This document shows, in pieces, positions 23,099 through 34,188 of a DNA stretch of 64,000 bases (its first letter is position 1; each line of letters begins with the position of its first letter). Source of the DNA: Folioceros fuciformis (Eukaryota > Anthocerotophyta > Anthocerotopsida > Anthocerotales); assembly GCA_049999805.1 (NCBI GenBank), contig JBNGIO010006164.1, positions 27,769 to 91,768 on the forward strand, in the 5' to 3' direction. The position numbers and the translations under genes are program-made. The notes under the pieces are model-generated. The model was given only the letters and a program-made list of their open reading frames with translations. It did no database searches and was not told the origin of the DNA.

Positions 23099-23659
23099 GG
23101 CTGCCTCTCTTCCTCGGTCGCTCCAAGGCAATGCTGCCTGCTTTCTTCCGTGTGGAGTTCCCCGCCAGGAAGGCCCGGAATCATCCGCTAATTCACGTCC
23201 TACACTAAAGACTCCGAGTTTGTTGAACTTCGCCTTTCACGTTTCGCCATGTATGTACACACATGTAGTTCTAGGTGACATGCATACAAGATTAGTATGG
23301 ACCATGTCCATACAGCTACGCGGAGCACATTGCCACGTATGTACAACTTAGCGACAGAACTCGGGGCGTCGGGCATGGATAAATTGTTGGGTCTGGAGAC
23401 ATATTTGCTTGCTATGGTGCATGATGCGGCTACGCTCGGAGGTTAGAGTGATGCATCCACGGCTGAGGAGGCGGCGGAGGCTGCAGCCTCTGCAATGTGT
23501 GCCCATCCATGCTCTTCACATTGGGTTTTCCTGCCTCTTTATGTCCCTCTGCTGTGGGAATGGCGGATCTGATGGGTGTGGAAGAAGAATGCTGATCACA
23601 TTGTGTCACCAGGCACAATGGCCATGTGAAGACAGCTCTCCAGGCAGTGGGGCTGCATT
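23099..23659. promoter_or_regulatory. Shared divergent promoter region, NDUFA9 and PPR gene
   Basis: 561 bp separate the start codons of two divergently transcribed genes, so both promoters and leaders must fit here or overlap. No TATA box was convincing in either direction. A bidirectional promoter is inference from spacing. Confidence 0.45.
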
Positions 23660-26491
23660 ATGTTGGCTCAGCTCCGGATGTTAGTCTCCTTTTTTAGAAT
23701 CTCCGGCTGCTGCGGATGGAATGGAACGAATGTAGCTAGATCTGCTTCAAGCTTTTTGTTGGGGGCTATTGGAGAGAGGAGTCTTTGTACATTGGGGGGA
23801 TACAGGGATTGGCAGTTTGAGTCAGCCAGGGGCGTGGGAGCAGAGCAGAAAAGCAGGCGGCGCAGAGGAGGTGGCAACGATGGGGAGAGGGAGAGGGAGA
23901 AGGAGAAGAGGTTGACTTGTCCGGGAAAGGCTACGCTTGTGAGCAGGACTTTGGAGATGTTGAGACTATGGCAGAGAGAGCGCAGGCCTGGCAGTCCGTT
24001 GAGGTCTTTGGGGTTTGCGCTTACACCGGATCAAGTCACAGAAGTGCTGAAGCGCCAAAGGGATGTGGGCTTAGCTGTGGCATTCTTCACCTGGGCTGGG
24101 AATCAGGAGGGTTACAAGCACGACTCGTTCACGTACACTACCCTGGTGAAGCTGTTTGGGGAGGTGCAGGATTACGATAGCCTGTGGGGGACCCTACAGA
24201 GAATGCAGCTGGATAGGTGTGAGATGACCGATGTCACATGTAAGGTGGTGTTGCTGAGCTACTTTCGGGCAGGCAGGTGGAAACTGTTAGAGCAGGTGTT
24301 TGCAGGATTGTTGAGTTTAGGTTATTGCCCGACAGCGGCGTCGTATGGGATTCTGGTTGAGCTCTTGCTGCAGTGTGGTGAGTGTGATGCGGCCCTCTCA
24401 TGGTTGAGGAAAATGCTAGAGGTTGGGGTTGTGCCCCAAAAGAAAACCTACTCGAGCATTGTATGCACCTTTCTCAGGAAGGGAGACCTGCAGTTAGCAC
24501 AATCGCTTCTTCGGGAATTGGAGGAGAATGTCGGAACGCCCGCCGTGGGTGTGTATGAGACGCTGATTCAGGGTCTTGTGAAGGCAGCGAAGTATGAGGA
24601 GGCCAGTAAGTTGTTTGCAGCATTGAGGGAGAAGGAGTCGGTTCTGTCCGTGTATACGTATAACACAATGCTGAATGCATGTGGTAAAATGGGGCAGGTG
24701 GATGACGCCTGCAAGCTTTTTGTAGAGATGAAGGGAAATGGAGTGGACCTAAGTGCCGTAACTTTTAGCACGCTTATTGACATGCTCGTGAAGGCTGAGA
24801 GGCTGCATGAAGCTTGTGATCTTGCGAAAGAGATGGAAAGAAGAGGCTGCCTCTTGGACACAGTTGCCACCACCGCTTTGATAAGTGGTTTGGGAAAGGC
24901 AGGCCAAGTGGATGAAGCTTGGGCTCTTTTTCAGAAGATGAAAGAGCACGGCTGCGAGAAAAGCACAGTTACATACAATGCCCTTATGTATGGTCTGTTG
25001 AAAGATGGGAGGGTAGCTCAAGCATGGACATGTTTCTGTGAAATGAGACCAAATGGATGCCTTCCAGATTTGATCACCTACAACACTCTGGTTGGCGGGC
25101 TTGCAAACCTGGGGCAAGCTGACGAAGCCGTGAAAGTTTTTGAAGCAGCAAAAGTGGATGGAATGGTTCTCGATCTCATTTCATACAATAGTCTTCTGAA
25201 TGGACTCTGTAAGACAGGTCATGTCTTCCGAGCCCTGCAAATGTTCGAGGATATGAAGGAAAAAGCACTTTCTCCAAATCTCATAACCTTCAGGATCTTG
25301 ATTGCTGGGCTACTGGATGCAGGTGCGTTGGACGACGCCTGCCGCCTTTTTGAAGACATGAAAAGATTCGGTTGTTGTCCATCCACTTCTGTGTACAATA
25401 GTTTGATCGCAACCCTTGGAAAGGCAAACAGGATAGACCGCGCCTTCAGCCTTTTTGAGGAGATGGCAGAGACAGGCTGTGTCCCGGATGTTGCCACTTG
25501 CAACTCACTCATTAGCGGACTTGGAAGATCAGGCAAGATAGACCAGGCAGTAGATATCCTAGGCTACATGAGAAGGAATAATTTTGAACCAGACGCCGTG
25601 ACCTTCAACTGTCTCATTGACGGTTTGGGCATGGCAGGGAGGGTTGACCAAGCTAAACAACTATTTGCAGCTATGAAGCAGAGTGGCATCCACCCTGATG
25701 GCTTCACGTTCACGAGTATGGTGAACCAGCTGATGAGAGCAGGTCGACCAGACGAAGCTTTGAAATGTTTCGAAGAGGCTGCCCACGCCAATGTCGTCCT
25801 TCACAACTCCCTGATTGCTGGGCTGAGCAAGGCACAGGACATGTCCAAAGCTTGGAGGCTTTTCGGTGAGATGAAGGATGGTGGCCCAACACCGGATGCC
25901 TTCACCTATGGTGCCCTCATCCAGGCCCTGGGCAAGGCTGGGCAACTGCTCGAGGCCTGCACCTTGTTTGAGGAAATGAAACGAAAGGGCATCCCCCCGA
26001 CTCTGGTGAACTATGCGATCGTGGTGAACATTTTGAGCAAATCAGGAGACATGGATGGTGCCTATGACGTGCTGAAGGAGATGAAGAGCAACATGACACC
26101 GAATTTGGTCATCTTCAACACTCTAATCGATGGGCTTGGCAGACTGGGCCGGGTGTCCGAAGCCCAGCGGCTGCTGGATGCATTGCAAGACAGCCAGCAC
26201 GCCCCTGACATTACAACTTACACCTCCCTCATTGTCGGGTATGCTAGGATTGGAATGACTGACAAAGTCTGGCAGCTGTTTGGCAGGATGAAAGATGAGG
26301 GATGTACTCCATCTGTGGTGACGTACACCGCTCTAATCGATGCCTTTGGCAAGGCAGGCATGATGGAAAGAGCACAGCAACTGTGCCGAGAAATGGAATA
26401 CAGTGGTTGCACCCCGGATGTGTGGTTTCTGGACGTCGTATCCTCACACAACCTGGTGTACCCATGTGAATTGCAGCAGAAATTTGCCTGA
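23660..26491 (+). CDS. P-class pentatricopeptide repeat protein
   Basis: Single exon, 943 aa, ATG at 23660. Residues 1 to about 45 look like an organelle transit peptide (MLAQLRMLVSFFRISG, few acidic residues), followed by a basic linker (QKSRRRRGGG) around 75-100. The lead-in LTPDQVTEVLKRQRDVGLAVAFFTWA is a common N-cap of plant P-class PPRs. From about residue 155 to about 925 there are some twenty 35-residue PPR motifs, for example VTYNALMYGLLKDGRVAQAW and VTFNCLIDGLGMAGRVDQAK. There is no E, DYW or SMR domain. P-class PPRs bind organellar RNA in a one-motif-one-base manner and act in stability, splicing or translation. The target here is unknown. It may share a promoter with NDUFA9. Intronless structure is normal for the family. 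Confidence 0.95.
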   Translation: MLAQLRMLVSFFRISGCCGWNGTNVARSASSFLLGAIGERSLCTLGGYRDWQFESARGVGAEQKSRRRRGGGNDGEREREKEKRLTCPGKATLVSRTLEMLRLWQRERRPGSPLRSLGFALTPDQVTEVLKRQRDVGLAVAFFTWAGNQEGYKHDSFTYTTLVKLFGEVQDYDSLWGTLQRMQLDRCEMTDVTCKVVLLSYFRAGRWKLLEQVFAGLLSLGYCPTAASYGILVELLLQCGECDAALSWLRKMLEVGVVPQKKTYSSIVCTFLRKGDLQLAQSLLRELEENVGTPAVGVYETLIQGLVKAAKYEEASKLFAALREKESVLSVYTYNTMLNACGKMGQVDDACKLFVEMKGNGVDLSAVTFSTLIDMLVKAERLHEACDLAKEMERRGCLLDTVATTALISGLGKAGQVDEAWALFQKMKEHGCEKSTVTYNALMYGLLKDGRVAQAWTCFCEMRPNGCLPDLITYNTLVGGLANLGQADEAVKVFEAAKVDGMVLDLISYNSLLNGLCKTGHVFRALQMFEDMKEKALSPNLITFRILIAGLLDAGALDDACRLFEDMKRFGCCPSTSVYNSLIATLGKANRIDRAFSLFEEMAETGCVPDVATCNSLISGLGRSGKIDQAVDILGYMRRNNFEPDAVTFNCLIDGLGMAGRVDQAKQLFAAMKQSGIHPDGFTFTSMVNQLMRAGRPDEALKCFEEAAHANVVLHNSLIAGLSKAQDMSKAWRLFGEMKDGGPTPDAFTYGALIQALGKAGQLLEACTLFEEMKRKGIPPTLVNYAIVVNILSKSGDMDGAYDVLKEMKSNMTPNLVIFNTLIDGLGRLGRVSEAQRLLDALQDSQHAPDITTYTSLIVGYARIGMTDKVWQLFGRMKDEGCTPSVVTYTALIDAFGKAGMMERAQQLCREMEYSGCTPDVWFLDVVSSHNLVYPCELQQKFA

Positions 26492-27695
26492 ATTTCTCTC
26501 GTCTCGAAGCTTCTCCTTGCCCACCTTCAGGAATCCTAACCTCGGCTTAATAGGACAAAAGTAGACCCAAAAGTTTGATCTCTTCTGCACCCATTACCTC
26601 ATCTCTCCTCTTCCACTTCCACACGGGGCCCAGGTCGCTCACGATGCAACAATCAAACACATCACCACTCCAAGAAAAAACGTTGAGGGTTTTGATTAAC
26701 GGCCGTTAATCGACATAGAGCTGTTCATTTGATGAAGACTACTTGTTTTGATTTAAATTTTATCTCTTATATTATCATCATATGTTATTACCCTCCTGTT
26801 TTTTGGTTTGAAAATGTCTTTTAATTATATCACAGATAACTGGGGACAGACAAAGTTGTATACAGTACGTTGGAGTACCTGCCTAGTTCTTCCCTGAGGG
26901 GGTGAGACGTTCGCGACCCTGCGGTCGATCCACTACCGGGAAGCATTCGAGGTACCCGGAAGCTCCATAATTACTCCATGAGGATACCAATCCAGGCACG
27001 GTTGTGCAAGATTGTGTGAAGAAGTTGCGAATTCCGACAATGTTGTACCTTGCATGAAAGATTTCCCATGTGCCTTCTTCCTGTCCTGCCTCAAGCTCAA
27101 TGGTGTCGTTGTGGGAAGCCGGTATGTGTGCTGCCAAATGCAAGCATGCGATGAAAAGCAGTTTCGAGAGAGACGAGAGAAGAATTGTGCGGACACACGA
27201 TGTTTGTGTTAGTGACGAGCTGCAGAGATGAAAGGAGATTAGCGCATCCCGTTTGTGTTATCGTAAGACATGGAAGTAAACTGAGAATCGCAAGGGAGAA
27301 TCAAGCGCTGTGGTACCGAGCAGGAGATGGAGTACCTCAGTGTGGTGGCAGGTGAAGAAGATCAGGAACGGGACGAAGATTCGCGGAAAGGTTGGCGGGG
27401 CCGTGACGGTGGCGCAAAGTTGCCTCCAAGGATAAAATTCAGGCCAGGATTACTGACGTCTGATGCCAGACGCTGGCGGGTGAGCTCAAGGGAACGGGAG
27501 AGTGGATCGGAGCTATGGCGCAGCTGGGAGCCGTGTCTTGCATTGCCGGCCCTGGCAGGTCGCCTAGAGTGTGCCACCTCTCCTCCTGCCTGTGGGGCGT
27601 TAGACTGGTTTCCTCCTCCTCTTCCTGCCCGGCCAACCTAAGTATTGCTCCTTGCCTCCTGCCCTTCGTACGCTGAGCTTTCTGCTTCCTCTAAC
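26492..27695. other. Intergenic and leader of the aminopeptidase gene
   Basis: 3' flank of the PPR gene, an AT-rich patch at 26735-26850, then GC-rich DNA from about 27350 leading into the next gene. An ATG frame at 27327-27641 (104 codons) shows no similarity and is probably leader sequence. Confidence 0.45.
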
Positions 27696-29655
27696 ATGCC
27701 TGCTGGGAGGCCGTACGTGCGGGGGGTCCTCACCTGCCTTCGGCCTGCCCGTGTAGCAGGTGCGAGATGGCCGGGCAGACACCACCTCCTTGTTGTGGCC
27801 CGGCGGAAGTCAGGATTCGCGGAGCTCTTTTCCAACAAGCGGTGTGTTATGTGTAGCCTAGTGGGGTGTGGGAGGGAATCCGGTCGTGGAGCTGGTGAGT
27901 GGGTGATGCTGAAGGAAGTAGGAATGGGGAATGGTTGTGCAGATTAGGTCAGGACCAGCAGCAGGAGCAGTCAGGGAGGTTGAGGCGCGGGCAAGTGTCG
28001 CCTCGCTTGCCTGTGCCCAAGCACATACAGAAACCGCCGTATGTCAATTCCCTAAGACCGCCGGCCATGTCGCACAAATTCCAGATTCACGATGCTGCCG
28101 GGGTTGCGGGCATGAGGGCTGCAGGGAAGCTTGCTGCTCGTGTGCTTGAGTACGCTGGAACCCTTGTCAAGGTTCGTGCTCGTGGTTGTTGGATGGTTTG
28201 GTGGCAGGGTTTGTGTTGTGTGTTTCGACCTCTGCCTGACCGCTTGGTTTTGCTGCAGCCAGGAGTTACAACAGATGAGATTGACAAAGCTGTGCATGCA
28301 ATGATCATCGAGAATGACGCGTACCCGTCTCCTCTTGGATATGGTGGCTTTCCGAAGAGTGTGTGTACTTCTGTGAACGAGTGCATCTGCCATGGTATAC
28401 CAGATTCTCGTCCGCTACAGGTGCTTGCCTCAACCTTGTACACTTGTGCTCTGTCAGGCATCGGGTCACCAGTCTTTCGACTTGTGCATTGTCAAATCCA
28501 CAGCAGAACCTGATGGCATGTGTTCTGGCTACTGACAGGATGGAGACATCGTCAACATCGACGTTACCGTCTACCTGAGTGTGAGTCCTCAGTGCCTCCA
28601 GAGGCTACTTTCATCGTTCTGTACTCATGTATTGACGCCAGTGGAGGTCCCCAGAAAATCCTGCTTCCACCTGTGCCACCTCTCTGTCTGTTCACATGAA
28701 ACTGATTCGTAGTCGAATGGTACACGTCGGAGATGAGTGGAAACCAGGAAACGTTCTGGAGCATTGGACAGCGATCCTGCACTCTAATTGATACTTACAA
28801 TCTTGGGGCATCCTGCAGGGCTATCATGGTGATACCTCAAAGACATTCTATTGCGGGAACGTGAGTGATGAAGCAAGACAACTGGTGGAGGTGGGTATTT
28901 TGTGTCCTGTACTTTAGTACACAGTCATCGGAAGTCATGCTTTGAGCCTCTCAACAATGTTGTTCTGATGACAGGTGACTCGGGAATGCCTGGAGAAGGC
29001 CATAGCTGTTTGCGGACCTGAAGTAGAGTTTAAGAAGATAGGGAACACCATTCAGTGAGTATCCATATGCACGTGATTGGAAACCAGTATGTCTCTACCC
29101 GCCCAGGTCAGGAGTCTAACTGGAGCCCTGTACGTCATTTGCGCCTGCAGGGACATCGCTGACAAGTATCGATACGGAGTTGTCGAGCATTTTGTTGGCC
29201 ACGGGGTTGGGCAGATTTTCCACTCAGCGCCAGCAATCCTGCATCACCGTAAGCCCCCTGACTGCAGTGAATTGTCCTGATATGCTGCCTCTTCCTCCCT
29301 TCTTTTCTTTTATGTGTCAATCTGACTTGACCCCAAATTTCTGCAGGCAACAACGACCCTGGTCGGATGGTAGTTGGGCAGACTTTCACGATAGGTGAGG
29401 AACACGATCCGACCGCCTATCTACCGGTCAGACCTTAATGCGCTCCACTTGCAATTTACTAAGCTAGCTGTTCTCACTTGTGATCGGTCCGTCCTTACCT
29501 GGAGCGCAGAGCCAATGTTGACAATCGGGAACATAGCTGACCGCATATGGGACGACAATTGGACTGTTGTGACTGTGGACGGAAGCCTTTCTGCACAGTT
29601 CGAGCACTCACTGCTCATTACCGAAGATGGGGTTGAGACGCTCACCAAATGTTGA
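27696..29655 (+). CDS. MAP1: Methionine aminopeptidase type I, organellar
   Basis: Nine exons: 27696-27841, 27979-28171, 28259-28420, 28539-28580, 28819-28890, 28975-29054, 29151-29248, 29347-29394, 29510-29655; phases close to 328 aa. The first exon and its join to exon 2 are the least certain part. It removes the initiator Met from new proteins. All five metal ligands are present: Asp175, Asp186, His249, Glu281, Glu312; their spacing matches the E. coli enzyme except for one residue. VSPRLPVPKHIQKPPYV and YPSPLGYGGFPKSVCTSVNE match plant MAP1C/MAP1D, the plastid and mitochondrial forms. The basic N-terminus (RPARVAGARWPGRHHLLVVARR) fits a transit peptide. It is convergent with the TRAP-beta gene. 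Confidence 0.92.
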
Positions 29656-30077
29656 TGTCGCTTTTGTGCTTGTAAACTATATCACATTCCTATGTACAGC
29701 CGACTGGAATTGGTTTAGTAGGCCTGCCATAGCCGCTACTAGATGGCTGTGACGTCACTTATGTATTGTCCCGCGCTGAATTGTTGCTGTAGTGAACTTG
29801 AGAACTCGGGACCTACAATTATTGAGTTTGCTTTAACTCGGAATCGCTTATCTACTAAACGTATCTGCGATGAAGTGAGTGTCGGGACATGATTGAAGAA
29901 CTTTAATCGCCGTGGTCAATCGCTTTCATTGGTGAACGAACTCGTCAAAAACACGATACAACGGAGGAGTAGGGTAGGGTGTAAGGCAGAAGCAGAAAAA
30001 CTCAAGAGCTAGCTTTCGAGCTGTTCCTCCAGTCTATGCTAAAGGAAATGGCAGGCTCCTGAAGAAACCCTGAAGAA
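29656..30077. other. Convergent 3' ends, no gene
   Basis: 422 bp between the stop codons of the aminopeptidase and TRAP-beta genes; it holds both 3' untranslated regions. Nothing else seen. Confidence 0.6.
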
Positions 30078-31323
30078 TTACCGACGCTTTTTGCCAGCAT
30101 ACTTCTTCGACTTTGATGGAGTTATCAAGAGATAAGCGAAGAGACCAACAATGCTCAAAACCGTTAGAAGAGGTCCGTATGCGATGGCCGCTCTCTGCAC
30201 AAGCATGCCAAGTTGTTAGCCACCAAAGTATGCGTTGAGAGGCGCGCAGCACGATGCTGATGCTAAGTCTCTTGAAGAAAACCACGCAATCCCACCTTCA
30301 ACTGGTGTTCAGAACGAACGACGTTGGGGAAGGACACCACCACGTAGACATGAGTTAGAACTGCAGGAGTAAGTAAGGCGAGAAACGAATCCAAAAAGCT
30401 GCAGCCAGTACCACAAGTCCTACCAGATCAAGCTTGTTCTGGCGAGGCTTGTCAGATAACATGTCCAGCTCAAAGATCGGAGTAGACCATGCCTCCTGAG
30501 ATTATGTGAGGAGGAGCAGGGAGATCTTAGACAAGACAGTCACGACAAGTTAAGCACAAAACATTCAAACCTGCCAGCGAGCGGACATTCAACCTGTAAT
30601 TGTGACTTGGCTGTTACACGATACTTAATAACAGCTGGAGCACCTCTGAACAGTCCCTTAACCTTGGGCTCTAGGAGGAATTCATGAGACAGAAGACCAC
30701 CACTGTAACACAACAACCACCACTTATGAACAGAATCCTGAGCGCGCCCAGACACAACATGTTGCACAGCACCGCTACTCACGCATCCAACTTCTCCCAC
30801 GATTGCGAGAAGTTTCCACTGACGACGCTGAAGGACTCCGCCGGCCAGCTCTCGTCGTTCAAGACAACATCATATGCCGTGCTGCAACCCCAGCCAACGG
30901 TCAGGCCTCAGAATTCACCCCGACAGCACCCCGCCAGAGAGAGCTTCAACCCCAGATGCCAGCGGAACAGAGCACAGGAATTCCAGCGGATCAGCAGATC
31001 TGGACTGCAATCCTTGCATGCACGCAACCCGCGGCAGAAGGCGAGCTAAGCACACAGCGCCAGCAGTCAACGGAAATCTAGCTGACATGCGACATCTCCA
31101 GGCCCGACAGATGCAGCAGTGCTTACCTAGCGCCGGCGTTGAAGATGGTGATGCCAACAGAGACACGCTCGGACTTGGCCTTGCCCTTGCTGATGCGCGC
31201 AGTTTTATGCACCACCAGAAAAGCATTTTCTGGAGCACCGTCCACGGCCAGCTCCGGCAGCAGCAGAAGCAGCAGCAGCGCCAACACGGAGGCAGCAGCC
31301 GCCATCACCACACCTCGCCCCAT
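30078..31323 (-). CDS. SSR2: Translocon-associated protein subunit beta (TRAP-beta/SSR2)
   Basis: Five minus-strand exons: 31127-31323, 30783-30881, 30594-30702, 30424-30495, 30078-30194; phases close to 197 aa (about 195 in Arabidopsis). The N-terminus MGRGVVMAAAASVLALLLLL is a signal peptide ending near VDGAPE. The lumenal beta-sandwich contains VSVGITIFNAGAS, YDVVLNDESWP and FSVVSGNFSQSWEKLDA. The last exon has one membrane span (about 167-183, PLLTVLSIVGLFAYLLI) and a short cytosolic Lys-rich tail SKKYAGKKRR. TRAP-beta is a subunit of the ER translocon-associated complex that aids translocation of some secretory proteins. The tail could act as a KKxx-type ER retention signal. The intron before the last exon was chosen because reading through gives an early stop. 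Confidence 0.94.
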
Positions 31324-31605
31324 CACGCGTGCTGCGAAAAAGTCCCCGCTTTCGGATCCGGTGCTCTGAAATGGCACGACGTCGATAAACTCCCCTAAAA
31401 ACCAAAGTCTTTGGTTACCGAGAATCTGTGCTTACCTCTGCAATGCAATTGGCATACATAGCTGTTAATACGTCCACTACATGCATTATTATATGCAGAA
31501 GGGTATGTGTTCTTTCAGAGTGGCGTAGTTGCTCTGCCTCGGACGGGTTTTTTTTTAACTTGTTACCTCATCGAAGCTGTAGATGGCTGCCTAGAGTTAG
31601 AGTTG

Positions 31606-34188
31606 TCAAGGTCGGCCCTTGCAAGTGCAGCAACCATTTGCAAATCGATGCACACGGTAAGCATCCCTCACAACAATGTGTCTGTGTTCAAGCCTTGACA
31701 TGATCTCCGTGGAACTGTGGCAGTCACTGCACATCCGAAGATTCTTGGTCACCACCAGAGGTGTCCCACTCGGAGTGTTCAAAAGCCCAAACGCCAGAGC
31801 CAGTTTCTCAGCATGCCCACAGAGCTGATCCTCCTTTTCCGCTGCAGACAGTGGCTTCAACACCAGTTTCGTGTGAGGCACGTGGCCTCCTTCCTGCTTC
31901 AACCGTGCATTCGTGCTCTCCACCTTCAAGGCAATATCGTCTCGCTTTTCTCCCACCGCAAATGTATGCACCTGCTCTTTCACCTCAATGCTCGCCATTG
32001 CAGGCTTCTTGTTTGCTCCTGCGGCCATTCTCTGTGTCTCAATCCTCTTGACATCCGTCCACCTGCCTGCATCTGCGTACACATTGGCCATGAGAACGTA
32101 AGCAGAAGCCCGCTGAGGGTCCAGCCTGACGATGCTTTCAAAACACCACGTCGCCCTCTTGACGTCCCCGTGGCTCTTGCAGGCAGTTAACAAAGCCGTC
32201 AGGCCCACAAGATTGCATTGGCCTTCGCAGGATAGCAGCATCTTCTCGGCCTCATCTAGGTGGCCTGCACGCCCAAGGAGGTCGATCATGCAGTTGTGAT
32301 GCTCAGGGGTAGGAGTGATGCCATGCTCTTCAACCATGGAATCGAAGTACATGCGACCTTCGTCCACCAGTCCCTCATGGCTGCAGGCTACTAGAAGGCA
32401 AGAAAACGTTGCTTCGTTAGGCTGAATATCGGCAGCTAGCATCTGCTCAAAACAAGCCAGTGCCTTGGGACCTTCATCGCAAGCACCGTACCCGGATATC
32501 AGGGCATTCCATGTCACCACATCCTTGGTGGCCAGGCTGTCAAAGACCCGGCGTGCAACTTCCAGTTTGCCACATTTCGCATACATGTCCACCAGGCAGT
32601 TGCCCAACACTATGTTACCCAGGAGCCCTCTTTCCACCATCAGTGAGTGCAGCTGCCTGCCCTTCTGCAAGGCACCAGTGCTTGCACAGGCCTTCAGAAG
32701 GCAAGCAAAAGTGACATCGTTAGCCAGAATCAGGCCCTCCTGCTCCATTTGGTCGTACACCACAAGCGCCTCCTGTCCGAGCCCTTGCTGTGCATACCCG
32801 GCTATCAGGGCATTCCATGACACCACGTCCTTCGAGGACAAGCTTTCAAACACCCGGCGTGCAACTTCCACTTCACCACATTTGGCATACATGTCCACCA
32901 GGCAGTTGCCCAACACTACATCATCCATCAGTCCTCGTTCCACAATCTGCGAGTGCAACTGCCTGCCCCGCTGTAAGGCGCCAGCGCTCGCACACGCATT
33001 CAGAAGGCAAGCAAATGTGACATCGTTAGCCAAAAGCGGGCCTTCCTGCTCCATCTGTTCGTACACAAGAAGCGCCTCGTGTGCAAGACCTTGCTGGGCA
33101 TACCCAGCAATCAGGCTCGTCCATGTCACCACATTCTTTGTGTCCAAGCTGTCAAAAACCTGGCGTGCATCTCTCAATTCGCCACATTTTGCATACATGT
33201 CCACCAGGGATGTGCCAACGAACAAGTTAGTGGGAATGCCACTGTGCGACGCATCACAGTGCACTTTCCTGCCTGATTCCAAGTCAGCCGCCAATGCACA
33301 AGCTTGAAGGGCAGCTACAAAGACGTGAGCATCCCCCTTTACTCCTGACCTACGCATCTCATGGTACAGCTGTATTGCCTCATTCGGTTTCCCTTGTTTA
33401 GCATGTGCGGAGATGATGGAAGACCAGGTGAAAACATCTGGTCTGCCTATCCTGGTGAACACATCCATGGCCTCCTCTAACCTACCTCCGCATGCATACA
33501 TGCGCAAGATGTGGTTCCGCACGTATGCATTCGACTCGTACCCAAACTCAACACTGAGATCGTGAACTCTTCCCCCAAGAACCAAGTCCTTCTTAGTTGT
33601 ACACAGTTTTAGCACAGTGCAAAACAGAGACGGAGGAACAGCACAGCCTGTGCGCGCCACACATTCCAGGGCTTGCACAGCCTCAAAAAGCTTCCCCTCT
33701 CGACATAACTTGCTGACGGTTCCAGCCGTGACTTCCCACCTTGCACCCCCGCCAGGGTCAGGGTTACCCAAAGAGCTCAGGTTGGAAGACGAGCCACCCT
33801 GACCCATCTGCATATCCAAGGACACGAGCTGCTCATCAACCCAAGCTGGTTTGTACGTGTTGTCGTCTGACCACAGGACCTCGCCGGACCCCTTACGCCG
33901 GAAGTCAGGCGAACGGGAGCTCTTCTTATGTCGTCTGTTATCCCACCACCGGGTAGGTTCCCACCCATGCTCCTGCTGCAGGCCGCGACCATCTGTGGAA
34001 AACCCATCCCCACACACACATTGAGTCGGAAGTGGAAATGCTGGAGTCCTCACACTGCTGCACCTGGAGGCTTTGTTCGCCCGGGGCTGACAGCGTAGGA
34101 CGAGGTGAGCGGGAGCCCCTCGCAGAATCCCTGTACACACACCAAATTGTTGGATCCACAACGGGTCTGGTTCGCTAATTGTGGTCAT
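31606..34188 (-). CDS. PLS-class PPR protein with DYW:KP-type domain ending GRP
   Basis: Single exon, 860 aa, ATG at 34188. Residues 1 to about 140 are targeting and linker sequence. PLS repeats follow, including three near-copies of a 306-bp, 102-residue block: 'catacatgtcc' recurs at 32580, 32886 and 33192. E/E+ motifs (HNCMIDLLGRAGHLDEAEKM) lead into the deaminase-like domain. Its PG box reads KKPAMASIEV instead of KEPGCSWIEV, and the C-terminus reads CCTCKGRP instead of CSCGDYW. The zinc/active-site blocks HAEKLALAFGLL and CSDCH remain. KP plus GRP defines the DYW:KP variant, linked to U-to-C editing in hornworts, some lycophytes and ferns; canonical DYW domains do C-to-U editing. Likely organellar. 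A degenerate relative at 55713-56874 ends in GRP too. Confidence 0.93.
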   Translation of the reverse strand: MTTISEPDPLWIQQFGVCTGILRGAPAHLVLRCQPRANKASRCSSVRTPAFPLPTQCVCGDGFSTDGRGLQQEHGWEPTRWWDNRRHKKSSRSPDFRRKGSGEVLWSDDNTYKPAWVDEQLVSLDMQMGQGGSSSNLSSLGNPDPGGGARWEVTAGTVSKLCREGKLFEAVQALECVARTGCAVPPSLFCTVLKLCTTKKDLVLGGRVHDLSVEFGYESNAYVRNHILRMYACGGRLEEAMDVFTRIGRPDVFTWSSIISAHAKQGKPNEAIQLYHEMRRSGVKGDAHVFVAALQACALAADLESGRKVHCDASHSGIPTNLFVGTSLVDMYAKCGELRDARQVFDSLDTKNVVTWTSLIAGYAQQGLAHEALLVYEQMEQEGPLLANDVTFACLLNACASAGALQRGRQLHSQIVERGLMDDVVLGNCLVDMYAKCGEVEVARRVFESLSSKDVVSWNALIAGYAQQGLGQEALVVYDQMEQEGLILANDVTFACLLKACASTGALQKGRQLHSLMVERGLLGNIVLGNCLVDMYAKCGKLEVARRVFDSLATKDVVTWNALISGYGACDEGPKALACFEQMLAADIQPNEATFSCLLVACSHEGLVDEGRMYFDSMVEEHGITPTPEHHNCMIDLLGRAGHLDEAEKMLLSCEGQCNLVGLTALLTACKSHGDVKRATWCFESIVRLDPQRASAYVLMANVYADAGRWTDVKRIETQRMAAGANKKPAMASIEVKEQVHTFAVGEKRDDIALKVESTNARLKQEGGHVPHTKLVLKPLSAAEKEDQLCGHAEKLALAFGLLNTPSGTPLVVTKNLRMCSDCHSSTEIMSRLEHRHIVVRDAYRVHRFANGCCTCKGRP

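Noticed and set aside
22651-23184. Alternative NDUFA9 start at 23184 (MIPGLPGGELHTEES)
   Set aside because: That frame lacks a mitochondrial presequence and runs into intron sequence. The start at 23098 gives a presequence and phases that close through all twelve exons.
32465-33307. 280-codon plus-strand frame opposite the PPR-DYW gene
   Set aside because: Antisense shadow of the PPR repeats; its own repetition simply mirrors the 306-bp blocks.
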